NCBI GenBank assembly: GCA_015295885.1
Contig: DVEE01000448.1
Coordinates: forward strand, 1-9,941
Reading direction: 5' to 3'
From: Leptolyngbyaceae cyanobacterium M65_K2018_010
GTDB taxonomy: Bacteria > Cyanobacteriota > Cyanobacteriia > Phormidesmidales > Phormidesmidaceae
DNA: 9,941 nucleotides
Shown here: in pieces, positions 1 through 6,084 of the stretch
How positions within the stretch are numbered: the first letter of the stretch is position 1
Layout of the letters: every line of letters starts with the position of its first letter
The notes under the pieces: model-generated
Told to the model about the DNA's origin: nothing
Seen by the model: only the letters and a program-made list of their open reading frames with translations
Database searches by the model: none
Position numbers and translations under genes: made by a program

Positions 1-1893
1 GCCGCCTTGCCCGATTTATCCCAGCCGGGATCCTATGGGTTTTCCCGCCGCACCATTACCGTGACTAACCCAGCTCTGCGCCAGACCAGCCAAGGGTTAA
101 CGGTTAACTACGACTTTGATGTGGATGTGTACCTGCCTGAGGGGCGAACCGGTCCAGCCCCCATCGTAATCATCTCCCATGGCTTTGGGGCCGTGAAGGA
201 AGATTTTGTTTTCCTCAGCGAGCACTTGGTATCCCACGGTTATGTCGTGCTCGTACCCGACCACGTTGGCAGTGATCTAACCTATCGCCGTCAGTTTCTA
301 GGAGGACGGCTCAATACCCTACTGAGCCCCATCGAGTTTATCAATCGACCCCAGGAAATTTCCTTTTTAATTGACGAACTGGAACAGTTAGTGGTTAGCG
401 ACCCGGATTGGTCAGGCCGGCTCGATTTAGATCGCATTGCGGCCATTGGCGATTCCCTGGGGAGTTCGACGGTTCTGGCGTTGGCTGGGGCTACCATCCA
501 GCCATCCCGTTTGGTAGACACCTGCGATCGCGAAACCGTTACCCTTAATTTCGCCCGCTATCTAGAATGCCGAGCCCGATATTTACCCCCCAAAGACTAT
601 GATCTGACCGACTCCCGCATCAAAGCGGTCATTGCCGCCCACAACATGGGGGCAGCCCTCTACGGCCCAGAAGGGATGAGCCAGATCAACCGGCCCATTC
701 TCATGGTGGCCGGGGATAACGACATTGTGTCGCCCGTGGTCACGGAGCAGTTTGCTCCCTTTATCTGGCTGCAGGCAGAACCCCGCTATTTGGCCCTACT
801 GCAACGGGGCACCCATTTTTCTTCCAAACCACCGGGCAAAGGTTCAGGGGACGTGCCTGATATTTTGATGGGCGGCAACCGGGATGTAGGGGCCCGCTAT
901 TACAAGGGGTTGACCGTGGCTTTTTTAGGGGCTCACCTGCAGGGTCAATCCCAGTACCTACCCTACCTCAGCGCAGCCTATGCCAAAGCCCTCAGTCAAG
1001 ACCAACCAATGGTAATGGACGTGATTACTCGCCTCACGGCTGAGCAGGTTAACGCCGCCTACGAAGGCACTCCCCCGGTAGCGATCGTGCCACCCCCAGT
1101 AGCGTCTAGCCCACCCCGCGCAGAAGCTATCTTGACGGCTATTCAGCGTACCGGTGAGCTACGGGTGGCCCTACGCCGAGACGCAGCCCCCTTCGGCTTT
1201 GTGGATGATCGCGGCTGGACGGGCTATTGTTCAGCCCTAGCCTTGGCCCTGAAGGATTACCTGCAGGCCAACTTAAGTCTTTCGGTCAGCCTTGAGTTGG
1301 TGGAGTTGCCCTCCAGCCTAGAGAATCGTTTCGACCTGGTACGGGAAGGTCAAGTTTACCTGGAGTGTGGCCCCAACTCGGTCCGCGAAGGGGTAGAAGG
1401 CATTGAATTTTCCAACCTCTTTTTCGCTTCCGGTAGCCGTTTTCTCACCAGCTCCAGCCAAGACAGCACGGTGAATCCAGCCTTGCCCCTGGCTGGAGTT
1501 GCCGTTGGGGTGCTGGCCAACACCACCAATGAAAGTTTTTTGCGGGAAAATTATCCGGCCGCCACCCTGATCCGCTTTTCAGGGCCGGGCGCCCGCAATG
1601 CCGCTATTCAAGCGGTTCATACAGGTGAGATCGAGGCTTTTTTAGGGGATGACATTCTCACCTACGGAGCCGTGCTGCAGAGCGGTTTACCCAGCCTATC
1701 CTTTAGGTTTGTGCCGGAGCTGCCCTTGACCTGCGAGTATTACGGCCTGGCCCTCCCCAACAACGATCCTGCCTGGGCTGCTACCGTCAATGCCTTCCTC
1801 GACAGCCAAACTGGGGAAGCCGTCTGGCAAAGCTGGTTAGGGGAATTTGCTCCCTACGCCGTGGATACCCTGGCCTACTGCCTGAACCGTTGA
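1..1893 (+). CDS. Alpha/beta hydrolase (DUF1400-associated type) fused to a family 3 solute-binding domain, 5'-truncated
   Basis: The frame is open from base 1, so the true start, probably with a signal peptide and a DUF1400 region, lies outside the window; the TTG at 7 is not credible as the start. Numbering from that TTG, residues about 1-330 form an alpha/beta hydrolase: oxyanion-side SHGFG at 57-61, nucleophile elbow GDSLG with Ser150, acid Asp239 in AGDND, and base His270 in RGTH. The spacing and the 'EFINRP' segment match the cyanobacterial hydrolases that follow DUF1400; substrates of that family are mostly unknown. A Pro-rich linker (about 355-370) leads to a second domain (about 372-615) resembling SBP_bac_3 periplasmic binding proteins: RTGELRVAL opening, WTGYCSALALAL, ECGPNSVR, GEIEAFLGDD and a closing YYGLALPNNDP...W. 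Cysteines at 407, 454, 576 and 625 would suit disulfides in an exported protein. The combination suggests a periplasmic enzyme with a ligand-sensing or capture domain (inference). Hydrolase call firm, binding-domain call good, joint function unknown. Confidence 0.87.
   Translation, partial: AALPDLSQPGSYGFSRRTITVTNPALRQTSQGLTVNYDFDVDVYLPEGRTGPAPIVIISHGFGAVKEDFVFLSEHLVSHGYVVLVPDHVGSDLTYRRQFLGGRLNTLLSPIEFINRPQEISFLIDELEQLVVSDPDWSGRLDLDRIAAIGDSLGSSTVLALAGATIQPSRLVDTCDRETVTLNFARYLECRARYLPPKDYDLTDSRIKAVIAAHNMGAALYGPEGMSQINRPILMVAGDNDIVSPVVTEQFAPFIWLQAEPRYLALLQRGTHFSSKPPGKGSGDVPDILMGGNRDVGARYYKGLTVAFLGAHLQGQSQYLPYLSAAYAKALSQDQPMVMDVITRLTAEQVNAAYEGTPPVAIVPPPVASSPPRAEAILTAIQRTGELRVALRRDAAPFGFVDDRGWTGYCSALALALKDYLQANLSLSVSLELVELPSSLENRFDLVREGQVYLECGPNSVREGVEGIEFSNLFFASGSRFLTSSSQDSTVNPALPLAGVAVGVLANTTNESFLRENYPAATLIRFSGPGARNAAIQAVHTGEIEAFLGDDILTYGAVLQSGLPSLSFRFVPELPLTCEYYGLALPNNDPAWAATVNAFLDSQTGEAVWQSWLGEFAPYAVDTLAYCLNR
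524..531. repeat. HIP1 octamer (GCGATCGC)
   Basis: Perfect copy of the highly iterated palindrome of cyanobacterial genomes, inside the hydrolase gene. Confidence 0.85.
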
Positions 1894-1904
1894 CCGGTTC
1901 TACT

Positions 1905-1924
1905 AGAGTCAATTTTTTGGCTCT
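1905..1924. terminator. Small hairpin between convergent genes, possible shared terminator
   Basis: AGAGTCAA and TTGGCTCT pair as an 8-bp stem (one G-T wobble on the + strand) around a TTTT loop. The hairpin fills almost all of the 31-base gap between the two convergent stop codons, which is where a bidirectional terminator would be expected. Neither strand has a clear run of T after the stem, so intrinsic termination is only possible, not shown. Confidence 0.3.
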
Positions 1925-3475
1925 CTAACTGAACCTGGTTAACCATTTCAGTACCCTCTGGGTGCGGGGGGTGAGCAGGGTACGGCGATAAGCGTCAGCG
2001 GCTTTTTTAATCGCCTCAGCCTGGGTGGGGTAGGGGTGAATCACTCCCGATAGCGCGTTTAACCCCTGCTTGGTGACGATGGCGGCGGTAATTTCGCTAA
2101 TCATCTCTCCCGCGTGGCGAGCCACGATGGTAGCGCCCAGAATTTGGTCAGAGCCGCGTCGATGCAGGATTTTGACAAACCCTTCGGGTTCCCCATCGGT
2201 AAGGGCACGGTCGACGCTGGCAAAGGGAATTTTGATGCCGCTCGTGGCCAACCCCAGGGCCTGGGCCTGGACCTCGTAAAGACCCACATGGGCGATTTCC
2301 GGGTCAGTGTAGGTGACCCAGGGCATCACCAGGTCACTCAGCCTACTGCGGCCTAAACCTAGGGGCGCAAAGAGGGCATTTTTGATTACCAGGCGGGCGG
2401 CGGCATCGGCAGCGTGGGTAAACTTCCAGTCCATGCAAATGTCGCCAGCCGCAAAAACTCGGTGGTTAGCAGTCTGTAGATAATCATTCACCACAACCCC
2501 GCGGCCAGGGTCGTAATCCACCCCCGCGGCGGCCAGGTTTAACCCTTCCAGATTGGGGGTGCGGCCGGCCGCTAGCAGAATTTCATCGACCTCCAAAACC
2601 TGGGAGATGCCCTTTTGACGGTAGTGAATCACTTTGCCGGTGGCGGTAACGTCTACCCGGTCTAATTCAGCCTTCAGCCCTAGGGTCAGGTTTTCTCGCC
2701 GCAACTGCTGCTGCAGGACTTCAGCGGCCTCGGACTCCTCCCGAGGCAGGAGTTGGCCGTGCCGGTGTAGCAGGGTTACCTGGCTACCCAAGCGGTGAAA
2801 AGCCTGGGCCAGTTCACAGCCAATGGGCCCGCCGCCAATCACGGCTAGTCGCCGAGGGCGTTCGGTCAGCGAAAAAACGGTTTCGTTGGTAAGATACCCC
2901 GTCTCAGCCAAGCCTGGAATATCAGGCCGAGCGGCTCTGGCCCCGGTAGCAATCACCGCTTTTTTGAAGGGGAGGCGATGCGCCCCCACTGCGATCGCCC
3001 CTCTATCCACAAACTCAGCAGCACCAAAAAACACATCAATGCCCAGCTGGCGAAACCGTTCCGCCGAGTCATGGGGGCTGATACCTGCTCGTATCCGGCG
3101 TAGGCGCTCCATCACGGCGCCAAAGTCAATCTCGATAGACCCGGAAGAGTCAATGCCAAAGGCATTCGCCTGGTGCATATCGGCCACCACCCGAGAGGAG
3201 CGAATCAGGCATTTAGAGGGCACACAACCCACGTTTAGGCAGTCACCACCCATGAGGCCTCGTTCAATTAAGGCAATCTTCAGACCTAGGCCCAACCCGG
3301 CGGCCCCGGCCGCCACCACCAACCCGGCTGTACCGGCCCCAATCACCACCAAATCATAGCGATCGGCTGGGGTAGGGTTGACCCAATCGGCGGGATGAAC
3401 TTGATCCCGCAGGGCCCGGTTGTACCCATCGAGGGGCTGAAGTGCCGGTTCAAGGGATGAAAAATCAGCGGTCAT
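1925..3475 (-). CDS. FAD-dependent pyridine nucleotide-disulfide oxidoreductase ('mercuric reductase'-like, cyanobacterial type)
   Basis: A 516-residue flavoprotein of the dihydrolipoamide dehydrogenase/glutathione reductase superfamily. Visible in order: FAD-binding GAGTAG at 46-51; redox-active disulfide GDCLNVGC with Cys79 and Cys84, followed by VPSKCL; NAD(P)-binding GGGPIG at 214-219; second FAD contact FAAGD at about 341-345; and the C-terminal catalytic HPYPTQAE with His480 and Glu487. Relatives are often annotated as mercuric reductase, but this protein has no N-terminal HMA metal-binding domain and no vicinal Cys pair at its C-terminus (it ends WLTRFS), so mercury reduction is not supported; the natural substrate is unknown. 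The ATG at 3475 is preferred over an in-frame TTG at 3538: as I recall the relatives, they start near the LDGYNRAL...HPADWVNP segment, and the 21 extra residues show no signal. No clear Shine-Dalgarno is seen for either. No neighbour here suggests a partner, and no mer operon genes are present. Confidence 0.9.
   Translation of the reverse strand: MTADFSSLEPALQPLDGYNRALRDQVHPADWVNPTPADRYDLVVIGAGTAGLVVAAGAAGLGLGLKIALIERGLMGGDCLNVGCVPSKCLIRSSRVVADMHQANAFGIDSSGSIEIDFGAVMERLRRIRAGISPHDSAERFRQLGIDVFFGAAEFVDRGAIAVGAHRLPFKKAVIATGARAARPDIPGLAETGYLTNETVFSLTERPRRLAVIGGGPIGCELAQAFHRLGSQVTLLHRHGQLLPREESEAAEVLQQQLRRENLTLGLKAELDRVDVTATGKVIHYRQKGISQVLEVDEILLAAGRTPNLEGLNLAAAGVDYDPGRGVVVNDYLQTANHRVFAAGDICMDWKFTHAADAAARLVIKNALFAPLGLGRSRLSDLVMPWVTYTDPEIAHVGLYEVQAQALGLATSGIKIPFASVDRALTDGEPEGFVKILHRRGSDQILGATIVARHAGEMISEITAAIVTKQGLNALSGVIHPYPTQAEAIKKAADAYRRTLLTPRTQRVLKWLTRFS
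2991..2998. repeat. HIP1 octamer (GCGATCGC)
   Basis: Perfect HIP1 copy inside the oxidoreductase gene. Confidence 0.85.
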
Positions 3476-3617
3476 GGTATTGCAGGTAGTTTGACCTGGT
3501 AGAGAGACTGGCTTGGCTGAGGCTATCACTGTAGCCAACTACTGCATTCAATCCTAGGATCTTTGAGCTCTGAGCTATCCCCAAAAGCCTGATTCAGAGC
3601 CCCATCAACTCCCTCAA

Positions 3618-3636
3618 CCTGAGGTCAAGCCTCAGG
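3618..3636. repeat. Perfect inverted repeat (7-bp stem, 5-base loop)
   Basis: CCTGAGG, then TCAAG, then CCTCAGG. The stem is GC-rich and lies about 145-160 bases upstream of the oxidoreductase start codon and about 95 bases upstream of the small plus-strand ATG at 3731. It could be a regulator-binding palindrome or an RNA hairpin; no T-run follows on either strand, so it is not a typical intrinsic terminator. Confidence 0.5.
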
Positions 3637-3730
3637 GCTCAGCCTCTACAGCCAGAGCGGGGGCAACCCCAGGAAGGAGTTCAGAACCTGGTCAAGTCAA
3701 AGCCTTTTGATGCTTGGTAGGAGTGACGCC

Positions 3731-4021
3731 ATGGTTCAAACCTACGAAATCCGATAGTCTCAACTTTGCCCCATGGCACCCATCCGGATATACCTAGCAG
3801 ATGCCTAAAATCCTCAAGTCTGCTCAATGCGATTACTGTTGCGTCCCTGGATGGGCAGAAGTTTGAGGGTTTGGCCTCAAACTATTGGCACCTACAGGCT
3901 GGTAGGCAAACCCAGTATCCTGTCCCAATCGGCCCCCTTGGAGGCTCACCTGACCTGGCTAATCCATGAGCTAACCAACAGCCAGCGGTGTTTCCGCCTC
4001 GCGGCGAGACTGAATCTCTAA
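3731..4021 (+). pseudogene. Possible decayed small gene, or 8-codon leader peptide followed by a small ORF
   Basis: AGGAG at 3719-3723 sits 7 bases before an ATG at 3731, the best ribosome-binding site seen in the window. The frame reads MVQTYEIR, then TAG (3755-3757), continues 16 codons to a TAA (3806-3808), and then stays open to 4021, including an ATG at 3827. The last open part contains a protein-like stretch (VWPQTIGTYRLVGK, then APLEAHLTWLIHEL) and ends by overlapping the 3' end of mnmG on the opposite strand by 51 bases. One reading is a small gene of about 95 codons broken by two nonsense changes. Others are a short leader peptide, or chance. I do not recognise the protein. An overlapping frame (3766-3969) is also open and weakens the case. 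Confidence 0.2.
3861..3882 (-). terminator. Perfect inverted repeat downstream of mnmG, possible terminator
   Basis: GTTTGAGG and CCTCAAAC form a perfect 8-bp stem around a 6-base loop, 89 bases past the mnmG stop codon in the direction of transcription. It is the strongest hairpin in the gap. On the minus strand the stem is followed by TTCTGCC rather than a T-run, so a Rho-independent terminator is only weakly supported; it may instead be an RNA 3' end-stabilising hairpin. Confidence 0.3.
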
Positions 4022-5920
4022 GTACACCAACAGTGCATTCACATCGGCAGGGTTAACGCCGCCAATGCGGGAGGCCTGCCCGATGGTCAGGGGCCTGATC
4101 TGGGCCAGCTTTTCCCGGGCTTCCTTAGACAGGGTTTCAATGGCGTGGTAATCGATCGCCTCTGGCAGTTTACGGTTGGCATTTTTGGCGATCTGGTCAA
4201 TCTGGTTCTGCTGTCGTTGAATATAGCCAGAATACTTGATGTCGATTTCCGCCCCTTCCTTCTCTTCCCGGGAGAGGGTTGGGTTCCCCAAGCCGTAGCG
4301 ATCCAGATCCCGGTAGTGGAACCCCGGTCGGCGCAGCAGGTCAGCCAGGGTAATGGAACCCTTGATGCGCTGGTCCGTATCGGCGGCAATGAGTTGCCCC
4401 ACCTCCTCCTGTTCTTTGACCCGGGTTTCGTGGAGGCGCTCTTTTTCAGCGGCAATGTTGGTGTACTTGCGAGTGAACAACTGCCAACGGCGATCGTCGA
4501 TCAGACCAATCTCCCGCCCCAAGGGCGTCAGGCGTTGGTCGGCGTTGTCCGATCGCAATAGAAGGCGGTATTCTGATCGAGAGGTCAGCATCCGGTAGGG
4601 CTCCCGCAGGTCTTTGGTGCATAGATCGTCGAGCAGGGTGCCAATGTAGCTCTGCTCCCGGGGTAAGACCAGCATGGTCTGCCCGCCCACCAACCGTGCC
4701 GCGTTGATCCCGGCCACCAAGCCCTGGGCTGCCGCCTCTTCGTAGCCGGTGGTGCCGTTGATTTGTCCCGCGCAGAATAACCCCTCAACCCGTTTGGTCA
4801 TCATCGTGGGGTAGCACTGGGTGGCGGGCAGGTAGTCGTACTCTACGGCGTAGGCCGGACGTAGCATGGCACAGTGCTCTAGCCCCGGCAAGGTGCGCAG
4901 CAGGGCCAACTGAAGCTTTTCGGGCAAACCGGTGGAAAAGCCCTGGACGTAGATTTCGGGAATATTTCGCCCCTCTGGTTCGAGGAAAATCTGGTGGCTT
5001 TCCTTGTCGGCAAAGCGGACAATCTTATCCTCAATGCTGGGGCAGTAGCGGGGACCCTTGGACTCGACCCAACCCCCGTAGATCGGCGACAGATGGAGAT
5101 TTTCGCGAATCAGTCGGTGGGTTTCGGCGGTGGTACGGGTCAGGTGGCAGGGCATTTGCTCCCGCTCAACCCAGACTTCAGGGTCAAAGCTGAACCAGCG
5201 CACCTCCTCATCCCCCGGTTGGGGTTCTAGAACCTCAAAGTGGATGGAGCGACGGTCTACCCGGGCGGGGGTGCCGGTTTTCAATCGGCCCGTTTCAAAG
5301 CCCAGGCGATTCAGGGTCGCAGTCAGGCCAGTGGCGGCAAATTCCCCGGCCCGCCCCGCCGCCATGGACCTGTCGCCAATCCAGATAGTGCCGCCCAGGA
5401 ATGTACCGGTGGTGAGAATCACCGCTTTGCACCGGAAGGCGACCCCAAAGTAGGTTTCTACCCCGATCACCTCGTCGTTAGGGCCTAGGACCAAATCCGT
5501 CACCATGCCCTCGCGAATGACCAGATTGTCCTGGGTTTCCACGATGGCTTTCATCACGGCAGCGTATTCCCGCTTATCCGTCTGGGCCCGCAAGGCCCAC
5601 ACCGCTGGCCCCCGGGAGTTGTTGAGAATGCGTTTTTGCAGGTAGGTGCGATCGGCCATTTTGCCAATTTCGCCCCCCAAGGCATCGACCTCGTGGGTGA
5701 GTTGGGATTTGGCCGGCCCGCCGACCGCCGGGTTACAGGGCTGCCAGGCAATTTTGTCCAGGTTGAGGGTAATCATCAGGGTCCGACACCCCAACCGAGC
5801 CGAGGCTAGGGCCGCCTCGCAGCCGGAGTGGCCGGCACCGACCACAACTACATCATATTCATCGAGAAAATCAACGGAACCCAGAGCAACCATGGCAGAG
5901 GCAAAAACCGACCTCTCCAT
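3971..5920 (-). CDS. mnmG: tRNA uridine-5-carboxymethylaminomethyl(34) synthesis enzyme MnmG (GidA)
   Basis: With MnmE, MnmG adds the carboxymethylaminomethyl group to the wobble uridine of certain tRNAs, using FAD, NADH, methylene-tetrahydrofolate and glycine, in the cytoplasm. The 649-residue product has the expected landmarks: FAD-binding GAGHSG at 28-33, the signature CNPAVGGPAKSQLTHE at about 62-77, GRLKTGTPAR at 211-220, the conserved GPRYCPSIEDK with Cys293, GYEEAAAQGL at about 392-401, and the C-terminal helical region with DVNALLVYLE. The length is close to the family norm (E. coli about 629). The ATG at 5920 gives the longest form; a second ATG at 5893 would remove 9 residues and start nearer the FAD motif, and neither has a clear Shine-Dalgarno. 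mnmE is not in the window. The gene is divergent from the SLH gene, with 164 bases between the start codons. No anomalies seen. Confidence 0.97.
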   Translation of the reverse strand: MERSVFASAMVALGSVDFLDEYDVVVVGAGHSGCEAALASARLGCRTLMITLNLDKIAWQPCNPAVGGPAKSQLTHEVDALGGEIGKMADRTYLQKRILNNSRGPAVWALRAQTDKREYAAVMKAIVETQDNLVIREGMVTDLVLGPNDEVIGVETYFGVAFRCKAVILTTGTFLGGTIWIGDRSMAAGRAGEFAATGLTATLNRLGFETGRLKTGTPARVDRRSIHFEVLEPQPGDEEVRWFSFDPEVWVEREQMPCHLTRTTAETHRLIRENLHLSPIYGGWVESKGPRYCPSIEDKIVRFADKESHQIFLEPEGRNIPEIYVQGFSTGLPEKLQLALLRTLPGLEHCAMLRPAYAVEYDYLPATQCYPTMMTKRVEGLFCAGQINGTTGYEEAAAQGLVAGINAARLVGGQTMLVLPREQSYIGTLLDDLCTKDLREPYRMLTSRSEYRLLLRSDNADQRLTPLGREIGLIDDRRWQLFTRKYTNIAAEKERLHETRVKEQEEVGQLIAADTDQRIKGSITLADLLRRPGFHYRDLDRYGLGNPTLSREEKEGAEIDIKYSGYIQRQQNQIDQIAKNANRKLPEAIDYHAIETLSKEAREKLAQIRPLTIGQASRIGGVNPADVNALLVYLEIQSRREAETPLAVG

Positions 5921-5990
5921 TTTAAGGGCTGGGCCAGGATGCCAGGCCTATCCCCTGAGTCTGGCCGAGGGTGGGGCGTCCCCTTGCCTC

Positions 5991-6018
5991 TGGCGAAAAC
6001 CGAGAGAATGATTACAAT
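5991..6018 (+). promoter_or_regulatory. Candidate promoter for the SLH/repeat-protein gene pair
   Basis: A good -10-like hexamer TACAAT lies at 6013-6018, with a TG two bases before it, about 65 bases upstream of the chosen ATG at 6085. The best -35 candidate at a normal distance is weak (TGGCGA at 5991-5996, 16-base spacer); a better hexamer, TTGCCT at 5984-5989, is too far away (23 bases). It lies in the divergent gap shared with mnmG. No clear mnmG promoter is seen. Confidence 0.25.
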
Positions 6019-6084
6019 CTGTGTGGCTCCGCACCGTTGCTGCGGACTGTTGCCCTTGGTTGTTTCCCCACGAGTGCCCCGGCT

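Larger units (their letters stand above)
3476..3970. other. Intergenic region without an intact gene
   Basis: About 0.5 kb between the start of the oxidoreductase gene and the stop of mnmG, both on the minus strand. It holds two perfect inverted repeats (3618-3636 and 3861-3882), a strong Shine-Dalgarno with ATG on the plus strand at 3719-3733 that opens only 8 codons, and downstream open stretches of about 65 codons in two plus-strand frames. I see no tRNA, CRISPR unit, transposase remnant or convincing sigma-70 promoter. The promoter of the oxidoreductase gene and the end of the mnmG transcript must lie here or nearby unless the two genes are co-transcribed. Confidence 0.7.

Noticed and set aside
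2823..3359. Open frame of 178 codons on the plus strand
   Set aside because: Lies wholly antisense to the firmly identified oxidoreductase; Arg/Pro/Ser-rich composition typical of an opposite-strand shadow in GC-rich coding DNA.
3476..3538. TTG start adding 21 residues to the oxidoreductase
   Set aside because: No ribosome-binding site and no signal-like content; the ATG at 3475 fits the expected N-terminus of relatives.
3490..3555. Possible sigma-70 promoter for the oxidoreductase (TTGAAT, 17 bases, TGATAG on the minus strand)
   Set aside because: The spacing is right, but the -10 hexamer matches the consensus at only two of six positions.
3725..3760. tRNA T-arm-like GGTTCAAACC
   Set aside because: The flanking bases do not pair as a T-stem and no acceptor or anticodon arm can be drawn around it.
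3766..3969. Plus-strand frame of 67 codons in the intergenic region
   Set aside because: No ribosome-binding site at its start, no recognisable motif, and it competes with the overlapping frame that follows the strong start signal at 3731.
5971..6084. Upstream extension of the SLH gene from a GTG at 5971
   Set aside because: The 38 extra residues lack protein-like character, would cover the best -10 element, and show no ribosome-binding site; the ATG at 6085 begins the conserved-looking domain.
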